Of a stretch of DNA of 64,000 bases, positions 43,920-51,691 are shown in pieces. The stretch is from Actinomycetes bacterium. Its GTDB lineage: Bacteria; Actinomycetota; Aquicultoria; Aquicultorales; Aquicultoraceae. The position numbers and the translations under genes were made by a program. Within the stretch, counting starts at the first letter, position 1. Every line of letters starts with the position of its first letter. The notes below the pieces were generated by a model. It saw only the letters and a list, made by a program, of their open reading frames with translations. It made no database searches and was not told the DNA's origin. The DNA lies in contig JAJYQA010000029.1 in assembly GCA_021794835.1 (NCBI GenBank), positions 62,001-126,000 of the forward strand. Direction: 5' to 3'.

Positions 43920-44048
43920 GTGGAACCTAACGATACCGAGAAAGATGAGGCTAAGACGTTTTCTCTTCTTTCCAATGAGAGGCTTGAGGACTACATGGCT
44001 CTTGCCCTTGCGGCGTTTATACTAATAATTGTGCTGTTGTTCTATTAA
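43920..44048 (+). CDS. 42-residue single-span membrane protein
   Basis: A short frame begins with GTG 43920, nine bases after GGAGG (43906-43910); an ATG at 43911 is too close to that site. The product has an acidic N-terminal half (VEPNDTEKDEAKTFSLLSNE) and a single hydrophobic C-terminal helix (MALALAAFILIIVLLFY). It directly follows the PSE transporter gene and may be a small subunit of it. Too short for usual gene callers. Confidence 0.6.
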   Translation: MEPNDTEKDEAKTFSLLSNERLEDYMALALAAFILIIVLLFY

Positions 44049-44238
44049 AAAGCAACAGTTCTGCGTAGGATGTACCGGCAACCGAATTTTCCGGTAATCA
44101 CCGTTCAACTAACCACAATAATTCTTAAAGTGCCGCCGGTGCATAAAATCCCGCCAAATCTAATCAGAAAAATTAGAAAAAAATCAGTAAAATACTTGCC
44201 TATTTTATCTAAGGTTGCTATTATAGGAAATATATAAT

Positions 44239-44254
44239 ATACCCTACGGGGTAT
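44239..44254. promoter_or_regulatory. Second CsoR/CstR-like operator, without an obvious gene
   Basis: ATACCCTACGGGGTAT shares the ATACCC-n-GGGTAT pattern of the operator at 19587. A TTGCTA box (44215-44220) stands 17 bases before TATACC, giving a weak promoter overlapping it. Only about 50 bases later a terminator follows, so no protein gene of useful size is controlled on the plus strand. Confidence 0.6.
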
Positions 44255-44307
44255 CGTATATAAGGATTTGCCTTCCGCGGTGACCTTGTTGGTTGCCATC
44301 TTTTATA

Positions 44308-44343
44308 AGGCCCTTACCGCTTGCGGTAGGGGCCTATGTTTTT
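44308..44343 (+). terminator. Rho-independent terminator
   Basis: AGGCCCTTACCGC, TT loop, GCGGTAGGGGCCT, then ATGTTTTT. Very stable stem. Confidence 0.88.
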
Positions 44344-44534
44344 AGAAACTAGTTTTTGAAGTCTAAAACATAGACCCTAGTAGGCTATCTCGGGGCAGAT
44401 GGTTGCTTACCCCTACAATAAAAATTAGTAACCTAGCCGTAACTCGGGGGAATTGATTCCGTTATAGAAAGTGTAAGTTGCAGTCAAGGCTGGAGAAATT
44501 TAAGTATACGGTTTGAAAATACTATTCTTCAAAA

Positions 44535-44676
44535 AACCGAGATATATGTATTAATCGTAGATCTCGGTTAATAAAAATGTGGGTTATAACCCACACTGAG
44601 ACAAGTGGACTTAGAAAATCGGGGTAAACCTGGGGACTTGCCAAGTAAGGATACTTACTTGGCAATGTCCTTTTTT
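44535..44676 (+). ncRNA. Cluster of three hairpins, possible small RNA with terminator
   Basis: Three structures follow each other: AACCGAGAT...ATCTCGGTT (44535-44569), the palindrome TGTGGGTTATAACCCACA (44578-44595) and a terminator TTGCCAAGTAAG-GATA-CTTACTTGGCAA with a T6 run (44638-44676). No coding frame with a ribosome site lies between 44345 and 44945. A structured, terminated transcript fits, but no known RNA family is recognised. Confidence 0.35.
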
Positions 44677-44771
44677 GAGTAAAGCGACTGGGCAGTAGCG
44701 AAAGAGCAAGTTGAAGGATCTCAAACATACGTCAGGAAAATTTTATCATAAGTGCAGTTCACCTAGTATAT

Positions 44772-44830
44772 GTTAATCTATTATTAACGACTGTTAATAA
44801 TAGATTAACAATTGTTAATTTATTATTAAC
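44772..44830. repeat. Three 17-bp operator-like repeats with 21-bp period
   Basis: Copies at 44772-44788, 44793-44809 (exact inverted copy of the first) and 44814-44830 (one mismatch) each have the form GTTAAT-N5-ATTAAC and are separated by four bases. Two helical turns per unit place them on one face of DNA. They lie 115 bases before the HTH-nucleotidyltransferase-like gene and are probably its autoregulatory sites. Confidence 0.7.
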
Positions 44831-44945
44831 AAAACTCTTACCAGGTCAAATAATCCCTAATAAGATAACTAAACGACGAAAATTTATGTTAAAATAAAAA
44901 AACTAGTGTGTAACTAAGAAGCCAATTAAAAGGTGGACTTTCCGG

Positions 44946-45710
44946 ATGAGCAAAATTATGGATATAGAAGAGCTCTCGGCTTACCTTGAACTTAGCCGCA
45001 AAACCATTGAAGGGCTTTTGAAATGCTGAGACTTCCCGGTTGTTGATATCGGCGGTCAGAGCCGATTTAGGAAAGAGGAAGTTGATGCCTGGATGATTAA
45101 AAAAGGAAGAAAGGCTGGTGGAAAACGGGTGTCCCAATTAGATATTCTTAAAAAAGACCTTGATCAATTAACAAAACGGATTGTTTTTATGGCTATTTTA
45201 ACAACGGAGCTTGAGAAGGAGGGCTTTTCTCCGGTTGCAGGCGGCAACTATGCGGTAGAGCTATATACAGAAGGCGCATTTAAATCAGATGCTGTCGAAA
45301 TATTTGCTCCGGTTGATGTGCTTAACAAAGTGCTACTGCCCTGGGGATTTGATAAGGTAGACGGCTTTTTAAGGCACGATGAGATTGGCGTTACAGTTAG
45401 GATACTAGGAGAAGGACTAAACCAGAACGAGTTGGATAGGGTAAATCAGGTGGATGTTAACGGGTTCCCTGTCTACCTGATGGGCGTTGAAGATACAATT
45501 ACCGCCAAACTCAAAGAATTTGTTCACCTTCATGAATCGGATGCAATTATATGGGCTCAAGAGCTTATTGAGATTCACGTTAATGAGGTTGATCTGGACT
45601 ATCTAAAAGAGCGTGCTACTCAAGAGGGAGCTATAGACCCACTTCGGAAGCTACTCCTTGAACTTAGACTAGAAGACGAAGACGAATACGAATACGGGTA
45701 CTATGAATAA
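44946..45710 (+). CDS. HTH (excisionase-type)-nucleotidyltransferase-like protein interrupted by in-frame TGA
   Basis: From ATG 44946 the frame encodes an excisionase-type helix-turn-helix (MDIEELSAYLELSRKTIEGL, then TGA at codon 28, then DFPVVDIGGQSRFRKEEVDA and WM), and continues into a 200-residue domain (ELEKEGFSPVAGGNYAVELY, GVEDTITAKLKEFVHLHESD) resembling MNT/AbiEii-like nucleotidyltransferases. The TGA stands where relatives usually have Gly or Glu after the recognition helix. It may be a nonsense mutation, with re-initiation at ATG 45093, or read-through/recoding. The stop overlaps the following lipoprotein gene. The three operator repeats upstream suggest an autoregulated defence or toxin-antitoxin unit. 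Confidence 0.6.
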
Positions 45711-46308
45711 GCTATTGCCAATAGCGATTCTCTTGTTGGTTGCTGTTATTTTTGCTGGTTGCGGGGGTAAAACTCAGGGGACGAGTATAACAGCAACAAC
45801 TGCGGGGAAGATAGAATCGCAACCGGTAACGACTGGGGAAGCCAACATGAGAGTGGCCTCAAGCGCTTTTAGCAATAATGGAAATATTCCAGAAAAATAT
45901 GCTCGTCGGGGAGCGGGAGGCGATAATATATCGATCCCATTAGAGTGGGCAGGTGCGCCTGAGGGCACGAAATCCTTTGCCCTGGTGATGGTTGATACAA
46001 GCGCAAGAAACTGGATCCACTGGCTGGTAATAAATATCCCGGCAAAAACTTCAGCTCTTGCCGAAGGTGCATCAGGGAAGAATATGCCGGGTAGTTCAAA
46101 GGAACTTGCTAATACCTTTGGTGAAGTTGGCTACGGCGGTCCCCAACCGCCTCCCGGCTCCGGGGCGCATGATTATGTAACCACAATCTATGCTTTAAAT
46201 GTTGGAGGGCTTGATCTACCCCAGCGGATATCCTACGATGATTTTTTGCAATCGCTTAATGGCAAAGTCCTTGCCAAAGCAAGCATAACCGGAACATTAT
46301 CTCGCTAA
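45703..46308 (+). CDS. YbhB/YbcL-type PEBP lipoprotein
   Basis: This 201-residue protein has a lipoprotein signal (LLPIAILLLVAVIFAGC, lipobox A-G-C20) and a phosphatidylethanolamine-binding-protein fold: SSAFSNNGNIPEKYARRG, PLEWAGAPEGTKSFALVMVD, NWIHWLVINIP and YGGPQPPPGSGAHDYVTTIY. Such YbhB/YbcL proteins resemble Raf kinase inhibitor; the bacterial ligand is unknown. ATG 45703 overlaps the preceding stop by eight bases. Confidence 0.9.
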   Translation: MNKLLPIAILLLVAVIFAGCGGKTQGTSITATTAGKIESQPVTTGEANMRVASSAFSNNGNIPEKYARRGAGGDNISIPLEWAGAPEGTKSFALVMVDTSARNWIHWLVINIPAKTSALAEGASGKNMPGSSKELANTFGEVGYGGPQPPPGSGAHDYVTTIYALNVGGLDLPQRISYDDFLQSLNGKVLAKASITGTLSR

Positions 46309-46441
46309 AAAATTTTCCAGGACGGCGAGGGTACTGGGACAGATTACGATACCGCGACAAAGTTACCCGGTTGAGGCGTTAAGGCTTAAGCAACTAATGG
46401 GTAAGGATACTATAGCAAATACCCAAAGGTTTTAAATGGAC

Positions 46442-46654
46442 CTATACTATGCTAGGTAATTGATCTAACTCTGTTCGATCCCATGTTAAAGCAGCAAGAT
46501 TATCAACTTTATAGTTGCGATCTGTAGTAATTTCATCCCAGCACCCACTGCACTTTTCAGCGCACGGTGAATAATTCAATGAGCAGAACTGGCAGCAGGT
46601 ATCCAATCCTTCTGGACATTCATGGTCGCTTGTTGAGCATTTCATATTTTCCAT
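46442..46654 (-). CDS. Small Cys-rich protein
   Basis: A 70-residue protein with nine cysteines, most in the first 40 residues (MKCSTSDHEC, GLDTCCQFCSLNYSPC, EKCSGCWDE), which suggests zinc or iron-sulfur binding. The ATG is preceded by AGGAGG on the minus strand, so translation is likely. It stands alone between the PEBP and KamA-like genes. I do not recognise the family. Confidence 0.7.
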   Translation of the reverse strand: MENMKCSTSDHECPEGLDTCCQFCSLNYSPCAEKCSGCWDEITTDRNYKVDNLAALTWDRTELDQLPSIV

Positions 46655-46823
46655 TGTAGCCTCCTATGGCCAACCAATACCAGTACTTGCTTATGTTTGT
46701 CTTACGTAATGCAAGCTCTGGATCGGTACGTTTATACTCGATTTATGTGTCAATTGCAAAAACTTGCACATTTTACCAACGTCCCCCCAACGTCCCAATG
46801 TTCGCCTTCTTATTCTTTGGTAA

Positions 46824-48089
46824 TTAGAGGCTGGCGCCGAAGGGATAGTTAACGATTTTACCTTCCCATGTTCTTAAAAGTATCTTGCCGTCGGTGCTCT
46901 CCCATATGTTGGTACCGGAAACCGCAACTTTTCCCAGACCGCCCGGCGCGCTTACTATATATTCGGGTACGGCAAGCCCTGAGGTATAGCCCCGCAGTTT
47001 ACGAATTATTTCCACACCCTCTTTTATTGGGGTAATAAAGTGAGAGGTACCCCGCACCGGTTTTGCCTGAAATAGGTAATAAGGGCGAACGCGGATTTTT
47101 AGCAGCTCCTGGTTTAAGACTTTCATAACGTGCGGGTCGTTGTTGATTCCTTTAAGGAGGACGGATTGGTTGCTGATTACTGCACCTGCCTTTATTAGTC
47201 TATCGCAAGCCTCGGCCGCATCCGGGGTTACCTCGCGGGGATGATTAAACTGGGTGTTGATATATATGGGCGGGTACTTTTCGATGATTTTGCAAAGCTC
47301 CTTTGTGATGCGCTGCGGTATCGTTGCAAGCGTGCGCGTCCCTACGCGTTTTATCTCCACGTGTTTTATCTTGCTTAGTTCGGCCAAGAGCCATTCAATA
47401 ACCTGATCAGCAAATGTAAGCGGGTCGCCGCCAGTTATAACCACATCCCTTATTTCCTCGTTTTCCCTAATGTAAGACAGTGCTTCTTTTAATTTGCTTT
47501 TGGGCGCGTGCTGGTCACGCTGGCCTATGTTTCTTCTGCGTTGACAGTGACGGCAGAAAGTCGCACACTGGTTTGTCGTATTTATTATGAGCCTGTCGGG
47601 ATATCTTCTTACAACCGTATCGACAGGCGATGTAAACTCCTCAAAGGAGGGGTCATCAGGTTCTAGCGTATCCTGTAGCTCAAGGATGGAGGGGATTGAT
47701 TGTCGTCTTACCGGGTCCCAACTGTCACTTGCCGACATCAGGCTGACGTAATAAGGCGAGATGGCCCAGCGGAAGCTCTCGGATACCAAATCAATTTGTT
47801 CAATCTCCTTGTTGGTAAGCTTAATTAATTTTGCCAGCGTTTTTGTATCGGTAATGCGGTGTTTGAGCTGCCACCGCCAGTTTTGCCAGTCTTTTTCGGT
47901 AGCGTCGAAAAGGTTAAGAATGCGGGATTTGATCTTCTTGGCCTCATCTTGCGTAGTAAGTCCAGTATCAATTTGGCGTCTTGCCTTCAGAAATTCCCCA
48001 GCACGGTTTTTTAGCTCACCGGCGCGCTTTTTTGCTATGGCTTGTTTAACCGACTTGACCTGCTCGAGTCTTTGTTCAGAAATAGCCAT
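46824..48089 (-). CDS. Lysine/glutamate 2,3-aminomutase-like radical SAM enzyme
   Basis: This 421-residue KamA-family enzyme has the radical SAM motif CATFCRHCQRRRNIG (C-x3-C-x2-C) and the PLP-binding region of aminomutases near its end (APGGLGKVAVSGTNIWES). At the position of the lysine-binding Asp of lysine 2,3-aminomutase (C-D in YQCD) it has A-K (FQAKPVRGTSHF), as in glutamate 2,3-aminomutases, and the second Asp (VVDAPGG) is Ser (IVSAPGG). The product would therefore be beta-glutamate rather than beta-lysine; this is inferred. A c-di-AMP riboswitch stands upstream on the same strand. Confidence 0.85.
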   Translation of the reverse strand: MAISEQRLEQVKSVKQAIAKKRAGELKNRAGEFLKARRQIDTGLTTQDEAKKIKSRILNLFDATEKDWQNWRWQLKHRITDTKTLAKLIKLTNKEIEQIDLVSESFRWAISPYYVSLMSASDSWDPVRRQSIPSILELQDTLEPDDPSFEEFTSPVDTVVRRYPDRLIINTTNQCATFCRHCQRRRNIGQRDQHAPKSKLKEALSYIRENEEIRDVVITGGDPLTFADQVIEWLLAELSKIKHVEIKRVGTRTLATIPQRITKELCKIIEKYPPIYINTQFNHPREVTPDAAEACDRLIKAGAVISNQSVLLKGINNDPHVMKVLNQELLKIRVRPYYLFQAKPVRGTSHFITPIKEGVEIIRKLRGYTSGLAVPEYIVSAPGGLGKVAVSGTNIWESTDGKILLRTWEGKIVNYPFGASL

Positions 48090-48248
48090 TTTAGACTCCT
48101 TTGCTTTTTAGACGATGGCCCACTAATACCGCTGTAGACAATATTACAGTTTCTATAAGTAATACAACTAAGCCACCTACAACGACGGTATTTTTTTCAG
48201 GCGATTTTTAATTTCTTCTGTAGGGGTGCTAAAACTAGTGAAAATAAA

Positions 48249-48391
48249 TTGCCAATGTACTCGGTGCCGAATACACCCCTTCAACGCTTACGAGGTTAGC
48301 TGACGGGTTTGGATTGAAGGTACCCTACGGCATCTAACAAATGCCGATTCACCCCAAGATGGTTCCCCCGCTTCTATATGAGAATTCAGCG
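48249..48391 (-). promoter_or_regulatory. c-di-AMP riboswitch (ydaO/yuaA type)
   Basis: Read on the minus strand the segment contains, in order, GCGGGGGAACCA, TTGGGGTGAATCGGC, TGCCGTAGGGTACCTTC, then CCAAACCCGTCAGCTAACCTC and GTAAGCGTTGAAGG. These are the conserved blocks of the ydaO/yuaA aptamer that binds cyclic di-AMP. It ends about 160 bases before the aminomutase gene. The expression platform (terminator or sequestrator) is not evident in those bases. Confidence 0.9.
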
Positions 48392-48444
48392 TTAAACTCA
48401 AGTATATCACTAACGTTATTTATGTGCAAGGTTTAGTAAGTAGG

Positions 48445-49194
48445 TCAAGCGGTAACTTTGCTTTCAGCCACCCTTTTCTTCTGGATGACCTCGGCGCCTT
48501 TTTTAAGTGAGCCTGCCTTTAAGAATCCCCAGAGAAGTAACACTGCGCCGATCATCTCTGCCGGATAGAGCCCTTCGGGATGCCCGGACGACACCATGCT
48601 TCCCGAGCCTGCTATTACAAAAGTGCCGGCAATGATTAAAATATTGGCCCAGACCCTGTAGCGGTATTCTTTTTTGCGCCAGAACCGCAGAGCTGAAATA
48701 AATGAGAAGCCAAGAAGCAGTAAGCTTCCCGGGATTGTTAATAACATCGAAAAGGCGCGGGGAAATGTGCCTTCAGGCCCTAGCGGCTGCCCACTTACCG
48801 TGATGCCTGCCACCAATTTGCTTGTTATAAGATGTGTTGTAAAAACCCCGTGGAAGAATAAAGCCATTATAATAAGGGTATACGCTAAAAAAAGGTGTCC
48901 CCATATTTTTTTACGCACGCTTAAGTAAACCGAGCCAAGTCCTAGAAATCCTACTAATGATGCTGCAATTACGATATAGAATCGGTAGACCGTGTGGTCC
49001 CAGTTGCCAGCATATTGGGAGTATGCCTCCATCGCAGCTGCGAGCGCGTAAAAAAGGAATCCAACAAACCAGGCCAGCTGGTGAGGTTTTCGCCTTTCTA
49101 TGTACTGAACAAGAAGAAGACTTGCGAAAATGAAACCGATTACTGCAGTGGCCGCCGCCCAGGCCCAATGCGCCCAAAACGAAGGTGAACCCAT
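48445..49194 (-). CDS. Conserved multi-span membrane protein
   Basis: This protein of about 249 residues has seven predicted membrane helices and short loops (e.g. AAATAVIGFIFASLLLVQYI, LAWFVGFLFYALAAAMEAYS, VIAASLVGFLGLGSVYLSV), with a basic C-terminus. There is no signature I can name. ATG 49194 is preferred over TTG 49209 because GGGGGCGGGG lies just upstream. It is encoded upstream of, and in the same direction as, the riboswitch-KamA unit but separated from it. Confidence 0.65.
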   Translation of the reverse strand: MGSPSFWAHWAWAAATAVIGFIFASLLLVQYIERRKPHQLAWFVGFLFYALAAAMEAYSQYAGNWDHTVYRFYIVIAASLVGFLGLGSVYLSVRKKIWGHLFLAYTLIIMALFFHGVFTTHLITSKLVAGITVSGQPLGPEGTFPRAFSMLLTIPGSLLLLGFSFISALRFWRKKEYRYRVWANILIIAGTFVIAGSGSMVSSGHPEGLYPAEMIGAVLLLWGFLKAGSLKKGAEVIQKKRVAESKVTA

Positions 49195-49306
49195 AAACCC
49201 CGCCCCCAAAAAGCAATATTTGTCTTAATTGTAGTATAGAATTCCTATAAAGTCAGTAGTAAAAATTTAAAGGAGCCAGGGATTAGGAGCCGGTATTGTC
49301 CATCAC

Positions 49307-49849
49307 TTATGCGATATATTCCTGCAGCCGGCGAAGCTCATCAATTATAGCGCCGCAAAAGTCTTGTAAATCCGACGGTTCACGGCCGGTAATTAGGTTG
49401 CCATCCACCACTACAGGCTCGTCAAGGTAAGTTGCCCCCGCATTTTCCAAATCCACTTTTATGGAGGGAGATCCGGTAACATTTTTGTCTTTGAGAATGT
49501 CCAGCGATATTAGAACCTGTGGACCGTGATAGATTGCTCCAACAATTCGGTTAGCGTTATACATATCCAATATAAAGCCAGTTGCCGCATTGTTTACTCT
49601 TATCTCATCGGGGGAGTAGCCGTTGGAAATTACGACCACATCGAAGCTGTATGAGCGTGCCTCCTCATAGGTAACCTCGACGGTGGCTTCTTGCATACGT
49701 GTCCAGTCAGCAAGTCGCTTCCCAGATTCCTCGCCAACTACGCTTACCAGGGCACCTGCCTGGGACAAACACTTGTGAAGACCGTTAAACTCGTCCGCAT
49801 CAAAATGATCGGATAGAATAATTGCTACTTCTCTTCCTGAAATCGACAT
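49307..49849 (-). CDS. DJ-1/PfpI-family protein lacking the nucleophile Cys
   Basis: This 180-residue protein has the full DJ-1/PfpI fold: EVAIILSDHFDADEFNGLHK, SFDVVVISNGYSPDEIRVNN, RIVGAIYHGPQVLISLDILK and AGATYLDEPVVVDGNLITG. At the nucleophile elbow the usual A-I-C-H-G reads A-I-Y-H-G, so the catalytic Cys is Tyr. It is divergent from the paralogue at 50013. A glyoxalase, chaperone or stress-sensing role is possible but without Cys chemistry. Confidence 0.85.
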   Translation of the reverse strand: MSISGREVAIILSDHFDADEFNGLHKCLSQAGALVSVVGEESGKRLADWTRMQEATVEVTYEEARSYSFDVVVISNGYSPDEIRVNNAATGFILDMYNANRIVGAIYHGPQVLISLDILKDKNVTGSPSIKVDLENAGATYLDEPVVVDGNLITGREPSDLQDFCGAIIDELRRLQEYIA

Positions 49850-50012
49850 TGAATTTCCTCCTCGTATCTTAACAATTGGTTTTTACCCCTCATGCAGTCT
49901 AAAAACAACTCCTTCTCGAATCTTTAAAGAAAAAGTAAATCTTGAATTTTGTTATTACCTGTTCCAAGGCGGGTAAATTTTGCTTGTCTAACACATTGTG
50001 GAGGGATGTTTT

Positions 50013-50561
50013 ATGCGGGCAAGAGGAAAGACCGTCGCTGTACTTCTGCCCAATCACTTTAACGCAAACCTGTTTGAAGCTCTACGGGATTGCATAGTCG
50101 GGGCGGGTGGGGCGATTCTGATAGTTGGTTTTAAAAAAGATGAACCGTTGACCGACAGTAAGCGTGAAGAGGTATTTACAGTGGATGTCTCGCCTGAAGA
50201 CCTGGGCCTTGGTGACTACGATGCTTTGGTTGTTTTAGATAGTGCAACACCTGAAGAAATGATTGCAAGCAGAAAAAATCTAGGCCTTATAGAGACAGCT
50301 TACGAGCACCAGAAGGTAATCGGCACTGTTGATGAAGGTGTAGAACTTTTGGTTGCGGCGTTAGGTTCTTTGTTAAGTAACAGAAAAATGACCGGTCCAG
50401 CAGAATCAAGAATTGACTTGGAGGGAGCTGGGGCAAACTTTGTCGATGAGGGTGTGGTTGTAGATAAGTACTTAATCACCGCAAAAGCTGCAAGCGACGC
50501 TGAAAGGTTCTGTCGGGTTCTTATGGATGTGCTTCAGTCGATAAGCGGTCTTGCGGCTTGA
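50013..50561 (+). CDS. DJ-1/PfpI-like paralogue with degenerate active site
   Basis: This protein of about 182 residues aligns with the gene at 49307: KTVAVLLPNHFNANLFEALR, DYDALVVLDSATPEEMIASR, then VIGTVDEGVELLVAALGSLL where A-I-C-H-G-P is expected, and GANFVDEGVVVDKYLITAKA. The nucleophile elbow is fully lost (V-D-E-G-V). ATG 50013 is chosen because GGAGGG lies seven bases upstream, within the longer frame from GTG 49998. The two genes are divergent with a 160-base gap. Confidence 0.78.
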   Translation: MRARGKTVAVLLPNHFNANLFEALRDCIVGAGGAILIVGFKKDEPLTDSKREEVFTVDVSPEDLGLGDYDALVVLDSATPEEMIASRKNLGLIETAYEHQKVIGTVDEGVELLVAALGSLLSNRKMTGPAESRIDLEGAGANFVDEGVVVDKYLITAKAASDAERFCRVLMDVLQSISGLAA

Positions 50562-50751
50562 TCAAGGTATGTTAGCTCATAGATCACAGAATAAAAGCAA
50601 GTAATGCGGGTTAAAGAGACAGAAGTCAGCAGCCAGGAAATTTCACCCTAACCCATTTCGCCAGTCTTTCCGATTCGCCGGTTTATCGGTTTTACCAGTA
50701 TTTAGTCCGAAATTGGATATATCTACCTTTAGGTTTTATGGAGGTGATATC

Positions 50752-51069
50752 GTGAGGTTTCTAGTTATTGACCGAGGTGGGACTATAGAACTTCCGCCAC
50801 CTCGGGGGCAAGACCTTTTCATGGAGGCTAGGGATTGGGTTAGAGAAGGGATGGATAAAGGCAAGATCGAGCTTGCTTATGCCATGTCCGGGCAGATGTC
50901 AAGTGTAATGGTCTATAACGTTGATTCTAACGAGGAACTTGATGATATACTGCAGGACTATCCGCTAAGTAATTACGCTGTCTTTGAGGTCTATCCGCTG
51001 TCGGACGCGCTTCACTCATACGAAACGGCCGCTAATGCCTTTATGGAAAAAGGCGAGATGGCAGCTTAA
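50752..51069 (+). CDS. Small muconolactone-isomerase-like protein
   Basis: This protein of about 105 residues (GTG 50752 after GGAGGTGAT) has a ferredoxin-like beta-alpha-beta layout: RFLVIDRGGTIELPP, a helix, GKIELAYAMSGQMSSVMVYN, then NEELDDILQDYPLSNYAVFE and VYPLSD. The pattern K-x-x-x-x-Y...G...V-x-x-x-x-S/N-x-E-E-L-x-x-x-L-x-x-x-P resembles muconolactone isomerase/YciI-type dimers. Function unknown. Confidence 0.65.
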   Translation: MRFLVIDRGGTIELPPPRGQDLFMEARDWVREGMDKGKIELAYAMSGQMSSVMVYNVDSNEELDDILQDYPLSNYAVFEVYPLSDALHSYETAANAFMEKGEMAA

Positions 51070-51092
51070 TATTTATGCGTACATGAAAAAAT

Positions 51093-51116
51093 AAAGCCGG
51101 GATTAAACCCGGCTTT
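51093..51116 (-). terminator. Terminator between convergent genes
   Basis: AAAGCCGGG-ATTAAA-CCCGGCTTT; the T-run lies on the minus-strand side, so it mainly ends the gene at 51134-51691. Confidence 0.85.
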
Positions 51117-51133
51117 AGCTCATGGTCTATTTT

Positions 51134-51691
51134 TTACCGACCCATGCTGGTTGTTGAATTCTGCACCGTCCACTGGCCCTTATCATTTTTAACAAATGTC
51201 CAATTTGTTATCCACACGCCATTCGAGCCAAGGTCCAACTGCGCGGTGACAGTTCCAACATTGCCGTTTATCTGAGGTTTTCCAACTTTATAGCCGGTTA
51301 TCTTGCCATAGCTTGTGCGATCGCTAGCAAAACTATTGACGGTACTACCATTCTTCTTAGAAAGCGGCTGCATATCAAAAGCCGTTTGCCAATCTCCACT
51401 TTTCCAGGCAGAGTAGTATTTATTGCAGTACTGATCAAGCGTCGTCCCGTCGGGAACCAGGGTTGCGGGATCCTTGGAGCTGACTGGCTTGCTTGATTGC
51501 GGCGTAGTGGTACCCGTTCCACTCGGGTTGCCTGGGCTGCTTCCTGGCAGTTGCTGCTGGCTATTAGTGCTAGGGCTGGTCTGGTTTGTATAGCTGCTCT
51601 GTGGTGTCCTGAATGCATAATAAGCAATCGGTATGAGCACGAGTATTGCTAAACCGATTATTACAATTGGAAGGGTCTTTTTAGAACTCAC
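51134..51691 (-). CDS. Exported protein with N-terminal anchor and Ser/Thr/Pro linker
   Basis: This 185-residue protein has a membrane anchor (TLPIVIIGLAILVLIPIAYYA), a 50-residue linker rich in Ser, Gln, Thr, Pro and Gly, and a C-terminal domain (TTLDQYCNKYYSAWKSGDWQ, then GKITGYKVGKPQINGNVGTV and WTFVKNDKGQWTVQN) that looks like the NTF2-like/DUF4878 fold common in exported proteins. Function unknown. Confidence 0.7.
   Translation of the reverse strand: MSSKKTLPIVIIGLAILVLIPIAYYAFRTPQSSYTNQTSPSTNSQQQLPGSSPGNPSGTGTTTPQSSKPVSSKDPATLVPDGTTLDQYCNKYYSAWKSGDWQTAFDMQPLSKKNGSTVNSFASDRTSYGKITGYKVGKPQINGNVGTVTAQLDLGSNGVWITNWTFVKNDKGQWTVQNSTTSMGR

Noticed and set aside
44105..44299. 64-residue minus-strand frame across the CsoR-like operator
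   Set aside because: No ribosome site, overlaps an operator and promoter; not convincing as a gene.
48111..48240. Hydrophobic minus-strand frame between the riboswitch and the aminomutase gene
   Set aside because: It reads like a membrane helix but has no start codon after its upstream stop, so it is not called.
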